Of a DNA stretch of 64,000 nt, positions 11,291-21,732 are shown in pieces (position 1 is the stretch's first letter; every line of letters begins with the position of its first letter). A model generated the notes under the pieces. The model was not told where the DNA came from, made no database searches, and was given only the letters and a program-made list of their open reading frames with translations. The stretch is from Macrothele yani (lineage: Eukaryota; Arthropoda; Arachnida; Araneae; Macrothelidae), in contig CM077024.1 in NCBI GenBank assembly GCA_039090855.1, positions 65,371,594-65,435,593 of the forward strand. The letters run 5' to 3'. The position numbers and the translations under genes are program-made.

Positions 11291-11629
11291 GAGAATGACT
11301 GAAGGAGCTGAAGTCATGTGAGAAGGATGTAGAAAAGAAGTGGGAATGTTTTAAGAACTGTGTTGTTACTGCTGCTGAGGAGGACTGGTACCACAATAGT
11401 GGGTAACAATAGAGGTGATTGGTGAAATAGTGAGATTCAAGAGGCAGTAAAGAGAAAGAAGGAAGCCTATTTGGGGATGTTGCAAGGTAGAGTCTCTGTG
11501 GACGAATATCGCTGTAAGAAGCGCGAAGCTGCTAAGCTGGTTCGCCACAGTAAGGCAAAAGATAGGAAGGAGAAAGTGGAAAGGCATGAACTGGCTTTCA
11601 TGCCTTTCCACTTTAATGGTGTTTTATCA

Positions 11630-12504
11630 AAATGATTTTCCATTGGTGCAGGAGTTAGACAAGGTTGCATAATGTGTCACCATGGCTGTTTAACATATTT
11701 ATTGATGCATGCATGCGTGATGCCAAAATAGATAATAGTGGTTTATCTCTTGGTGATATCGGTGTGTGCAGATTGCTGTATGCTGATGACACTGTCCTGT
11801 TGGCAGAGAGCAAAAGTGAGTTGCAGAGTATGTTGTCCCGGATGTACAATGTTTGCATGAAATTCAAACTGAGAATAAATAAGGGGAAAACCAAAGTTAT
11901 GGTTTTTGAGTGGGGAACTGGTAGTACTGAATGTAGCATAAGTCTAAATGGCACTGTGATTGACCAGGTGAATGAGTTTGTGTATTTAAGAAGCATGTTT
12001 GACAGAGAGAACAAATTGGTTAGTGAAATTAGTAGGAGAGTGAATTATTCATTGAAAGTCATAGCTGCCTTGGGAGGTTTTCACAGGAATGATGGGTTCT
12101 CAAGGGAGTCCCGCATGGCCGTGTATGAAAGTGTAATTGTTCCTACTGCGATGTATGGCAGTGAAACCTGGGTACTACAGAAGAAACATAGGAGTCGTTC
12201 GTGTGCTGGAGAAATGCGTTACTTACACAGGGGGGAGGGTTGTGGCAAGATACGTTCTGATCGTGTGAGGAATGAAGATGTGTTGGAGTTGTGTGATGTG
12301 AAGCAAAATGTTGTTAGCAAGGTGGAGACTAATATGTTTCGGTGGTTTGGGCATGTTGAAAGAATGAGTGATGAGATGCTTACTAAGAAAACATTTTCAG
12401 CCCAAGTAGCAAGAAGGAAAAGCCGAGGAAGGCCAAGGAAGTCACTGGAGGATCAGATTCAGGAGTGTCTGCATGAGAAAAAAGATAATGAGTATGAAAT
12501 ATAG
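11630..12504 (+). pseudogene. LINE reverse transcriptase, C-terminal half and tail
   Basis: Starts with GAGVRQGC-type sequence and SPWLFNIFIDACM, then CRLLYADDTVLLAESKSELQ with the Y-A-D-D catalytic motif at about 11779-11790. NKGKTKVMVF, a thumb with YGSETWVLQKKH, and the tail RWFGHVERMSDEMLTKK and GRPRKSLEDQIQECLHEKK follow. The frame is open for 279 residues to TAG at 12502-12504. Sequence N-terminal of the G-V-R-Q-G-C block is deleted; a 17-bp-arm hairpin lies at the junction (11573-11614). Confidence 0.88.
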
Positions 12505-12707
12505 CAGATCTTGTGTGTGTCGTGTGATGGATGTCAGTGAAGCTCGAATTGTGTGCCAAGATCACTGTAAGTGGAGGAGTTTGATATGGCAACAGTAAGT
12601 AAATAATCAGATAAAAATTATCTGGTAATTTATCTTTTCTTTGTGAAGCTAACCTCTGAATCTCAGAGAACAGCTTAGTGATATGTATGTATGTGACAAA
12701 ATATATC

Positions 12708-13386
12708 GTCAGATGGCAGGTGCACCAATGGGGTCACCGTTGTCATCATTCATTGTTTTCCGAGATCTTTATGCAAGAAATTGAAGAACAAGTTCTTCTG
12801 AACATTTAAAACATTACTGCTTTTTACTGTAGATATGTTGACGATACATTTCTCGTATTTTCTTCTATTGGAAATGGCCAAATTAATGAAGTACAAGATG
12901 CTTTCTCTGGAGTTTATAAAACTATTAACATAACAATAGAAATTGAGAAAAACCAAGAATTGGCCTTCCTGGACATGTTAGTTAAAAGATCTCAACACAG
13001 ATTTCATTTTCAAGTATATAAGAAGCCCTCATATGTTCCAGTTCTGATTCCAAATGACTCCTATCACCCTTGGCCACAGAAGATTTCAGCCGTCAAGTCT
13101 TTTATTACAAGGGCTTCTACGCAGAATAGTACTGTTCATTTAAGAGAAAAAGAACTTAAATTGATTTTTTAAACAGCCCAGGCATGGCTATGAATCAACC
13201 ACCATTAAAAAACTAATTGATGACTATAAACATCAAAAACCTAGCCCCAAGAAAAATATCTTTTATTGTGGGAGACTTCCATTTCAACCATGTATCAATA
13301 CAATTTTGAAAAAGGCATATTTAAACAACATTGATTTTGGTATTACAGTCAAAACATATTTCATTATTAATAACAAACAAGAAAGT
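12708..13386 (+). pseudogene. PLE2 reverse transcriptase, catalytic palm to thumb
   Basis: Continues PLE2 after the LINE: RQMAGAPMGSPLS, then a Y-V-D-D-T-F-L-V-F catalytic block at about 12834-12860, then NQELAFLDMLVKRSQH, Y-K-K-P-S-Y and KISAVKSFITRAST. Thumb sequence with KPSPKKNIFYCGRLPFQP and GITVKTYFI ends at about 13386. Several frame changes and stops; inactive. Confidence 0.8.
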
Positions 13387-13409
13387 TGACACCGAATTTC
13401 CGGGTGTAA

Positions 13410-15093
13410 TAAGCACGTCTTTTGAATCCGTTCTGACGCAAATTAAATTTATCAAAGCTATTCAAAGTCAATGGAACCGGTATGGAAAACAATAGCTCTG
13501 ACCAAAGAAAGAAGATTTTCAATCGGGTTTTAATCCCTCAGATATTGCTGTAAACGGAATCTTGAGCTTACGAACTCTTAGAAACAGAGATATCGACAAA
13601 AATTGGTCGAAGAAAAAAAATTAGTCTAGTTTTCAGGAGCCCAGATTTTGCAACAAATACTTCAGAAGCAGAAATTAACACATATGACCACTGGTTGCTA
13701 AACCATTCTTTACCAAACATTAGAAAGTATGTGAAAAATATTTTCCATCAGGTCTTGTATGCGATGCAGGAAGAATTTTTCAAATCAGAGCTTTAGAAGC
13801 AGAAATAACGCAGAAAACGCAATTTACTTTTGTGCCCCTAGCGGAAAGTGTATGATTTATTTGAAAATTTTGAATTTATAGGAAAAACATTTCGCATCGG
13901 AAACACTATCCAACGAAGAAGGAATTTTTCAAATCGTACTCTTAAAAGTAGAGATATTGACAAAAATAAAATATATATCTACGCTCCCTGGTGTAGAAAC
14001 CATGCATTTTTTCAAGAATAAAATTTTCCTAAAAGGTTTGTCGACATGAGTAGTATCGGTCAACAAACGACGTTTTTTTTCAATCTAGAATTTAGAAGCT
14101 CATATTTTGCTGCAAATACAACAGAAGCAGAAATTAAGATTTACGCCCCTGGTGGCCAAACTATTTTTTTACAAAAATTAGAAATTATGTGCAAACGATT
14201 TCCCATCAGGAGCTGTATCCAGTGCAGAAAGAAGTTTTCAAATCGGAGATTTAGAAGCAGAGATATAGGGGAAAACACAATTTACCGCTACGCCCCTAGC
14301 GGAAAGTCTATGAATTACTTGAAAATTTTAAAATTATATGAAAAACATGTCACACGGAAAACACTATCCAACAAAGAAGGAATTTTTCAAATCAGACTCC
14401 TAGAAGTAGAGATATTGACAAAAATAAGATGTACATCTACGCCCCCTGGCGGAGAAACTGTGCAATATTTTAAGAAGAAAATATTCCGAAAAGGTTTATT
14501 GATGTGAGTGGCATTAGTCCACGAAATAATTTTTCGATATTTTAGAAGCTACGATTTTATGGCAAATACATTAGAAGCAAAAATTAACACTTACGCCCCC
14601 TGGTGGCCAAAGTATTCTTTACTAAAAATTTGAAATTATATGCAAAAGATTTTCCATCAGGAGATGTATCCGCTGAAGAAAAAAATTTCAAATCGGAGTT
14701 TTAGAAGAGTTATCGGAGAAAATGTAATTTACTTTTATGCCCCCTAGCGGAAAATCTATGCGTAATTTGAAAAAGTAACTATATCTAAAATACTCTTCGA
14801 CATAAATGGAATCGAAAGATATAAATTTTTTTCAATCGGATGTTTAGAAGCAAATATGTGGAATAAAACATATTTTTGAATTCGACATCATTTGCATTTA
14901 CACCCTCTACCGGCGAAATTGTACATCATAAAAAAAAAAAACCCCGAAAGAAAGGATCATCATTTGCATATTTCAAGCTTCCCAGTGCAAGAAGAATTTT
15001 TCAAATCGGACTAATAGTTGCTGAGATATCGTGGGTACAGACGGACGGACAAACCGATAACAGAAGCACGATCTTTTTACAAAAGACGTGCTA
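13410..15093. mobile_element. Tandem-repeat element with hairpin end (pearl/Helitron-like?)
   Basis: The interior is about ten degenerate ~150-bp monomers, each containing a TTTTTCAAATCGGA-like core, TTAGAAGCAGAGATAT and a CGCCCCCTAGCGG-like segment. The 13-bp AGCACGTCTTTTG at 13412-13424 is exactly inverted at 15080-15092. The 3' end is a hairpin (15065-15092), preceded by ACGGACGGACAAA. The arrangement of short inverted ends, tandem ~150-bp core and terminal hairpin resembles mollusc pearl elements and DINE/Helentron-type elements (inference). It interrupts PLE2 between thumb and GIY-YIG. The open frames inside it are by-products of the repeat. Confidence 0.6.
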
Positions 15094-15421
15094 AAAACCA
15101 GTTAAAATTCTTGACAAATCCAGAGTTTTATAAGATTCCAATTTTGCACAATCAAAGACTTCCTAATCAAAAGAACTTCTATGTAAGAAGTACAAAAAAT
15201 CTTCGATACAGACTTTCCAAACATATAAAAAAATGGAACAAGCAAGAAAACAAAACTTCTTTGAGATTGAATATTGCTGTAATAATGGAGGAATCCCAGA
15301 TTTTGAAAATATAACTGTCACTTGTAATCAAGTGACTAAGAAAGAGTTACACTTAGCAGAAGCTGTTATTATTGAGCAGACTAAAGAATCCAACTGCAAT
15401 AAAAATAACCCAATTGATTGA
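15094..15421 (+). pseudogene. PLE2 GIY-YIG endonuclease domain
   Basis: NPEFYKIPILHNQRLPNQKN is followed by FYVRSTKNLRYRLSKHIKKW. Y-K-I-P and F-Y-V-R-S-T correspond to the GIY and YIG halves of the nuclease, and the lysine-rich helix follows. Later HLAEAVIIEQTKESNCNK contains the conserved Glu-containing helix. A frame change occurs near 15300. The domain sits at the PLE C-terminus as expected. Confidence 0.75.
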
Positions 15422-15688
15422 CTGTATTTATGGAAAATGTTTGTTCATCAAGTACAAAGTAGACATAAAAAACAGAAAGCGAAAAAGAAAAAACGCCATA
15501 CTCGAATTTCGATTCATGAGAAATTTTTTGATAAGCAAATAAACATCAGCATGCAACTTCTTACCATCAACTATGATTTAGACACAGCAAACAACAATCT
15601 TTGTGAGTGCGCATGGCAGTAATGACAAACAGGCTGTGGTTGTTTCAGGTCTGACGGATGGTTGTTTACAATCATTTGTGGCCAACTG

Positions 15689-15720
15689 CCTCATGATGGT
15701 GCAAGTCTTGTACTGAAATG
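15689..15720 (+). ncRNA. Hammerhead-ribozyme-like core in PLE2 3' region
   Basis: CATGATG (box 1, one change from CUGAUGA), stem GTGCAA/TTGTAC with a 3-base loop, then TGAAA. The arrangement matches the hammerhead core seen in the other PLEs of the window. Stems I and III were not modelled. Confidence 0.45.
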
Positions 15721-16335
15721 CATAGCAAACTATAACTACAGGTATTAGGGTGTTTAGATGAATGACAACATTGTGTAGATCTTACTTTAAACTGGATAAG
15801 ACCCGTAAAAAAGTTATTTCCACAATAAACTATAACTTTTTGTTTTTATGAGTTTTAAGTTGAGAAAATTCATTCCAAGTGCTCTGTTTTTACTCAAACT
15901 CAAGTTTCGTCCTGTAGTGTTGTAATTCGTTAGTGTACAGTCCTCAATTTTAAAATTCAAATTAACAAGTGAAAGAGGTATTGTTACAACTTAGCAACTT
16001 TATGATGTATTTCTTGAGGTTTGAATTTTGACACTTCAGTTTGTGGTAACTCAAGAAATACTTCGGAATTGCCTGTGTGAAGAATAATTTTTTTAGTTAC
16101 CAGGATCCTAAATTCTTCAGTAAATGGTGTGGGTACTAAGTTTTGTAAAGATTCTCCTTTGTTTCTATGGTACATTTGGTACACAAATGGTTCTAGAGTA
16201 GAGTGTAGAGAGTTTTAATCATGAGAAGTTTTTTTCAATTAATTACAACTTCTGAACTTGTATTTATAATTACACATGTTTTGATGTTTTTGAGTTTTTA
16301 CTCAAAATATTTTTGTTTTATAACCATTCTTCTGT

Positions 16336-17230
16336 TTCATGATTTTTTTTTCCTGGTATTCCTGGCTTGTTGATAACTGTCAAGGAATGATATCAAAGGT
16401 GCCTACAGGTCCAAATGAAGAGGGAGGCAAGGTCCAAACAGTCCAAGACTATAGATTTTCTCTGTAATGAGTTTTACACCTTGATATAGTATTTAATAAA
16501 TTAATTTTAATTTTTTAAAGCTAGTTTTAATACATAATAAACAACTGCAACAAAAAAATTACAAATCTTGGCAATAAAACAGTGTCTCTATTACTATTGA
16601 AGATAATGGTTTCTTCATAGAATTCAAGCAGCATTATGAAATATAGTGACTTTGCTGATGATTATTGAACTAATTTCTAAATAAACATTACAGAGTTTAA
16701 GTTCTATCTCTGTGTACATGGTTGTGCTCACTGTAGTTTGTGCCTCTGGTAGTAATTCTGATGTTGCTGGTTTCTTTATGTGATGAAAACTTTAAGCACA
16801 GCAAAAATATGCTGCTCACTGAAATCATAAATCAGGAGATATAACATCTTACCATAAAGGAGTGGAGCTGGTCCTTTGCAAGATGACCTAAAATATTGAG
16901 GCAACAAATAAATACAATCGAAAGTGCCACAGAATCAAAAGAAAGTAGTGATAATGAGGAATGCATACTTTCACTTCAGTATCAGTCTTCCACTGAACCA
17001 GACATGAGCATATATGGATCTACTGCCCACTCTAGAAAAAAAAAAAAAAAAAAAAAAAAGATTTGTGATGAAACACTTGCAAAGTTATTTAATAAAAAAT
17101 TATTTTGAAGGTGTTATTTATTCCATGTAACAGTGTAAGAATTCTTGAACAATTAAAATAATCACAGCAAAATTTATGTTTGATATATCTATTAAACAAT
17201 GTACGTTGAAAGTTTATTGCATTATGAAGA

Positions 17231-17275
<45 letters not shown>

Positions 17276-17509
17276 TGTGTGGCGGGGGGAGGCTAGATAT
17301 TTAACAGTGTTATTCAATTGTATAATATTGTTCAGGATGCCCATAAATGATTACCCTGATTACAGTATGCTATAAAATTTTAATGAGTCTTACATGTATT
17401 TTCTTTTTACAGGTGATCTCATACAGATCACTTGAAAAAAGAAAACAGTTTCTGTGCTAATGTGTTTCATCTAATTCATCTGCCACTAGGAGCGCTGTAG
17501 CAGCTGTAC
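16336..17509. other. SORD intron with simple repeats
   Basis: AT-rich. Contains an A-tract at about 17037-17059 and a long T-tract at about 17229-17262 followed by a (GT)n microsatellite and G-run to about 17290. No gene recognised. Confidence 0.6.
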
Positions 17510-18040
17510 AGTTAAAACTGTGTCTCTACTGAGAAGGTACAATGTGTTGTGTAGCTGACAACAGCATCTGTTGTCATTGTTCAGTGAAAGTTCTGAACAA
17601 AGTATGGAAAAAAGCTACCTGAGAGAAAGAAAGTGAAGTTAATTAAGTCTTGGTTGACAAACATTCTTAGAAACAGGAACAATGGGAAAAAGAAGGAGCA
17701 TTGATAGGCCATCAGTTTCCAATGAGGTGGTGGGAAACTTTCAAACTGATTTCACACAGTCACCATGGAAATCAGTGTGACAAGCTTAGTGCCAACTACA
17801 GATACCAAAGTCTGTGAAATTCTGTAATGCTGCACAAGGTGTTACGCAGTCATTTGCAGTACAAATTCTTACAAGTTACAGATTCTTTGAGAACTGCAGC
17901 CTGATGACTGTCCGTAATGTGAAACATTTGTTAATGACATTTTGAACCCCACTGATGAGCATAGTGACTTCTTGCTACATGCCTGTTTCTGAGAAAAGGC
18001 TATGTTCTGTTTTAATGGTACAGTCAACAAGAAGAATATA

Positions 18041-19458
18041 CACTGGCAGAAAGTGAAAAAAGAACACCAAGAAGAAGACTTCTGATACCAACGAAATTTA
18101 TACAGCATAATAACGGAATACAAAGAATAACGTGATCAAAACATTATGGCAAAATACAGCTGTATTTGCTGGTAAACTGAAAAATAACATTTCCATGTAA
18201 CATGGTTAGTACGAATTTGAGCCGTCATGAACTGCGTCACACTGTGCAGTTCTGGCATGGAGTCTGTCGTACAGATGTTGGATGTAAGTTTGGGGTATTG
18301 AGTTCCAAGCATTCTCAACCTGGACGCGTAAATCGGGGATGGCCATGGAGACCGGATAAGTCGTCCCATAAAATCCCACACATGCTCAATGGGGGACAAA
18401 TCCGGTGAATGTGCAGGCCATGGAAGTTGTCTCACACCCTGAAGTGCCTGTTGCGTTGCATGTGCCGTGTGTGGGCGTGCATTATCTTGCTGGAAAACAC
18501 CACGATAGACCGACCTTACAAATGGCACATCAATGGGCTGAATGATGTTGTTGATGTAGGAGGTGCTGTTTAATGTACCCGGTACAAACACTAGTTGTGT
18601 ACGGCAGTGATAGCTGATCGCTTTCCACACCAGGAGACCAGGTGTAGGCGCTGTGTGTCGCTGGCGGATGCAGGAAGGGTGGAGACACTCCCCTGTGCTT
18701 CTGCGAACACGCATACGGCCATCGGAGGCTCCCAAGCAGAATCTGCTTTCATCGCTGAACACGACATATCACCATTACGTTCTCCAATGTAGACGTTGGC
18801 GACACCACTGCAGCCGTTCCTGACGGTGGGCTGGAGTCAGAGGTACACATGCCAGAGGCACACGTGCACGTAGTCCTGCATCCAGTAGACTGTTGCGGAT
18901 TATTTGCACAGTCACCTCAGGTGCAACGGCAGCTCGGATTTGCGTCGCAGTGGATGTTCTGCTAGACAACGCTGCTCTTCTTATGCGTCGATCGGTCCGC
19001 TCATCAGTCCGTCTGTGACTCTTGGTTCCATCATGTCTTCTCGTGTGGGAATGTTCCTCGGACCATCTACGCCACCATCGTACCACCACCGATACTTCCC
19101 GTCCAATTCGCTCCGCAATACGACGATACGACCACCCAGCCTCGCGGAGTCCGATTAGACGACCTCGCTCAAAGTCCGATAACTGCTGAAATCGTACATG
19201 TCTTCCATGTCCAGGCATTGCCGCTTCTTCAGGGTCTTCGCACGTGTTCGTACGCCGACGACTGATTACATTCACTTCGCTGTACTCCTTAAATACCACC
19301 GACTATAATTTGCATATTATGCCATGCTGTGGTGTAGCTCACCAGTTGGTCCCGAAATTAACATCACACCTAGGTAAACTCGACCCCATTAACATATGTA
19401 AATTTCATGATCGTCCGCCAATTCCTTCTTGGTGTTCTTTTTTCACTTTCCGCCAGTG
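18041..19458 (-). mobile_element. Tc1-like transposon Tc1-1
   Basis: Terminal inverted repeats of at least 30 bp (CACTGGCAGAAAGTGAAAAA at left, CACTGGCGGAAAGTGAAAAA at the right complement) with TA target duplications at 18039-18040 and 19459-19460. Length 1418 bp is near that of intact Tc1 elements. It is inserted in a mariner relic. The transposase is on the - strand. Confidence 0.92.
18136..19299 (-). pseudogene. Tc1-1 transposase (DD34E), near-complete
   Basis: N-terminal paired-like helix-turn-helix (FQQLSDFERGRLIGLREAGW, SYRRIAERIG) and a second HTH with a GRPR-like hook in the 19299-18775 frame. The catalytic core is in 18762-18136: VFSDESRF (first Asp), VFQQDNARPHTA (second Asp) and SPDLSPIEHVWD (Glu). 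The two halves are in the same frame, separated by only two premature stops at about 18769-18777 (- strand), both explicable by single-base changes. The C-terminus drifts out of frame after the D-D-E block. A recently inactivated copy. Confidence 0.9.
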
Positions 19459-20417
19459 TATGTATTTGCAGATTGGTGAACCTAAACTACAAAGTAAAGC
19501 ATGCATATTGACAACACTCTGATGATCAGTGTTTGTTGCTAATACATGTCCAGATAGTTGGTCTCTTTGATCAGAAAACAACTTTTACAAATTTGTATTT
19601 AGGTAAGTTCATCAATTATGCAATCAATCCCCCAGCTGCAGAGACAGGTAGCTGATTTTCATTTTTCAACAGGATAGGGCACTCCTTTATTGTGCGCACA
19701 ATGTTCATTGAACTCGTAATGTGACATCTCCAAATTGATTTGTTGCCGTGGACAGACTAATTCAATGGCCCCCAAGATCACTAGATGTTACCCTACTAGA
19801 TTTCTTTCTGTGGGGTTATGTTAAAGATGTGGTTTGTGCAACAGTTGTTCTAGATATCAGGATTTTGTGAGAACACATTATAGGTGCAATAGCAACAGTT
19901 ACTCCACAAAAAAAAAAAAACGAGATAAAAAAATTGGAAAATGTGTGTTTCAAGTATGAATATCGTTTAGACATTTTACATGCCACTAATGGCCCACATG
20001 TAGAAGTAAAATATTCTGTTCATTAACTATGTATCAAAACTTTGTGTGTTTATCTACTTCTGTTTAAAACTGTGTTCGATTACCAGGGTTCATTTAAAAG
20101 TTATAACATCAATTCATATTACTAGTTCATATTCCGACTTAGAAATAGATTGGAAAAGGCTACTATTCATTTTTACATGCATTATTTCAAAAACTTGGAA
20201 ATATTCTAGTTGGATAATGCTTACCTAGGCATTCCGTTTCTAGCGATGATTCACTTTTCTCACATGTTTTCGGGTCTTCATTGAAGTTATTGTCCGTTGT
20301 ATGTGAAGCAACCATTCACATCAAACACACTGCTTACTTTAAGTAGAGTCTGTAGATCTTCACTTTAGGATTCAAAAACATCAATTCTTTACCGTTATTA
20401 TTGCTCTTAAATTTTTT

Positions 20418-20446
20418 GCCCAGTCTTTGGGCATCCTCAGGAGCGT
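20418..20446 (-). ncRNA. Hammerhead-like core, PLE3 inverted arm
   Basis: On the - strand: CTGAGGA, stem TGCCC/GGGCA with loop AAAGACT, then an A-run where GAAA is expected. The mirrored copy lies at 28803-28830. CUGAGGA differs from CUGANGA at one core base. Confidence 0.4.
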
Positions 20447-20599
20447 GGTGACTTTTCCACCGATGTTCGTGGTTTACTTCTCGCCAATGGAGTCCGATAC
20501 CCCAAGTTGCCATTCATCGGATACGCTGTATTAGATACTTTTCTTGATCAAACCTAGCCTGGCACCATCTATGTTTCACTAATTCTATATTTTTTTTTC

Positions 20600-21340
20600 T
20601 TCTTCAAATGGTTGTTGATGTCATCTTTCCGTTTTCTTCTTCTTTTCATTTCCTATCCCTGTTCCCTTGTCTTTTTTGTCTGTTTTTCTTTTGTTGTTTT
20701 TTTCTTGTCTTATTAGCTCTTTCCAAAGGCTAAATAATGTATTAGAGTCATTCTGGTTACACACCCTTGTTTTATTTTTATAAATTAGAATCGATTCCTC
20801 TATTCTCATTTGTCTCTCCGATTTTTTATTCCTTATTAGCATTTTAATTTCATCGAATTTTGGGAATGTTTGGTTGTCAATACAGAATTGCACTAATGCA
20901 GTTTTTGCTTTTTTTTTTTTTTTTGCCAGTTAGATATGTGTTGTTTTAGCCTTTTTTTAAACCTGTTTTTAGTACTCCCAATGTACGATATTGGGGGTAT
21001 GTGTGCAATGGGAATTTCGTAAGACCCTGATTCCTCTAATAATTTGCTCTCAAATTTTTTTGTTAATAGTCAGATTTTTCAATGTATTTGTGCACTGAAC
21101 TTCGTAGTTGTAAGTCAAATTTAGCACATTGCCTATTAATTTCTTTACTGACATCTTCCAAGTACAAGAATGCACCTATATATTTTAATTTATTTTTTTC
21201 TCACCTTTCTTTGATTGTAAGCTTCTTGCCCTTCATTTCTCTTACCCAAATGTTTTTTTTACTCTCGTATATCCATTTTTTAATAAGCTTATTAGAGTAA
21301 CCATAATCTTGTGATATTTTCAAGATAAAATCAAGCTCTT
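20600..21340 (-). pseudogene. PLE3 inverted copy of thumb and GIY-YIG region
   Basis: The - strand contains NRLKNQELDFILKISQDYGY with KKWIYESKKN (21380-21240), IPHIVHWEY-like GIY-YIG sequence near 20960-21000, and FCIDNQTFPKFDEIKMLIRN (20890-20800), a lysine-rich C-terminus. The same succession is on the + strand at 27945-28560. This is the 5' inverted partner of the element's 3' end. Confidence 0.75.
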
Positions 21341-21363
21341 GATTCTTTAGCCTATTATTAGAA

Positions 21364-21710
21364 GTGTGGGTATACGCTCTTCGAATCAAATTTACTATGA
21401 TATTTGTTTTATGGATAACAGGGTGGTGCGAAGTGTATGGAATAAGTACCAGAATGTATGTTGCTATGGACATTCAAGCGTTATGCCCTAATACTCCTGT
21501 CAAGCTAGCCATCGAGTTGTTCATGCAACAATTAAATATAAATAAAGAGCTAAATATGACGCATCTGAAAGAATTAAAGGATACATTATACTTCATCAAA
21601 GAAAACAATATCTTCCAATTTGAAGGAAGTATTTTTAGACAAACTCAAGGTGGCCCTATGGGATCCCCATTATCTGCGTTATATGCAGAAGTGATAATGG
21701 CGTACATGTT
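21364..21710 (+). pseudogene. PLE3 reverse transcriptase fragment
   Basis: MDIQALCPNTPVKLAIELFM (D-x-x-x-L-x-x-N-x-P, first RT aspartate) followed by NNIFQFEGSIFRQTQGGPMG and SPLSALYAEVIMAYM. These are the RT palm motifs before the catalytic Y-x-D-D, which is missing: the frame ends at the Gypsy junction (hairpin at 21707-21732). The remainder of the RT is absent until 27945. Confidence 0.85.
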
Positions 21711-21732
21711 TCTTTACTTGTGTAAAGAAACA
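21707..21732. repeat. Perfect hairpin at the PLE3/Gypsy junction
   Basis: TGTTTCTTTAC and GTAAAGAAACA are perfect inverted repeats around TTGT. The left arm belongs to the PLE side and the right arm to the Gypsy side, so it marks a rearrangement joint rather than a normal LTR end. Confidence 0.7.

Larger units (their letters stand above)
8585..12691 (+). mobile_element. RTE-like non-LTR retrotransposon (LINE family 1)
   Basis: A 16-bp direct repeat, TGTGACAAAATATATC, at 8569-8584 and 12692-12707 flanks the element. The + strand encodes an apurinic-like endonuclease (8837-9161 and 10762-11290) and the second half of a reverse transcriptase with a C-terminal tail (11630-12504). The endonuclease is split by a pogo-like MITE (9164-10761). 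A large part of the RT fingers/palm is missing between about 11590 and 11640. The 3' end finishes in an ATGTATGT-type short repeat. Related 3' fragments occur at 30167-30230, 52262-52850 and 58930-59062. Confidence 0.85.
5790..16335 (+). mobile_element. Penelope-like element PLE2, with several nested insertions
   Basis: Inverted terminal arms: the left arm is 5790-5932 continued at 7363-7460 after a Merlin insertion; the right arm is about 16047-16335. RT and GIY-YIG coding remnants run on the + strand (8063-8584, 12708-13386, 15094-15421). The element has been split by Merlin (5933-7362), an RTE-like LINE (8585-12691) and a tandem-repeat element (about 13410-15093). Its protein differs from PLE1/PLE4, with shorter and more lysine-rich thumb and nuclease segments, so it is a separate family. 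No convincing target duplication was found at the outer ends. Confidence 0.8.
17510..20035 (+). mobile_element. Degraded mariner-type transposon (DUF4817-like), split by Tc1
   Basis: Protein fragments on the + strand in several frames: a helix-turn-helix region with VQ-x-K-F and GRPSVS-like text (17580-17720), a SPWKSV block, a DVL-like helix region (17830-17890), then after the Tc1 insert an IWG-like region, a VWQDRAPPH-like region and the degenerate DFFLWGYVKDVV block at about 19795-19835. The same block order appears in the better preserved element at 54017-57679. Many stops; a fossil copy. TA at 18039-18040 and 19459-19460 marks the later Tc1 insertion. Confidence 0.65.

Noticed and set aside
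14046..14507. 153-codon open frame
   Set aside because: It lies in ~150-bp tandem repeats; period and codon length are near multiples of three, so the frame stays open by chance. No domain.
13410..15050. CRISPR-like array
   Set aside because: Repeats are ~150 bp, degenerate and contiguous, without uniform spacers; eukaryotic context.
17229..17290. Poly(T)/(GT)n/G-run as a retroelement tail
   Set aside because: No LINE or SINE body abuts it; treated as simple repeat.
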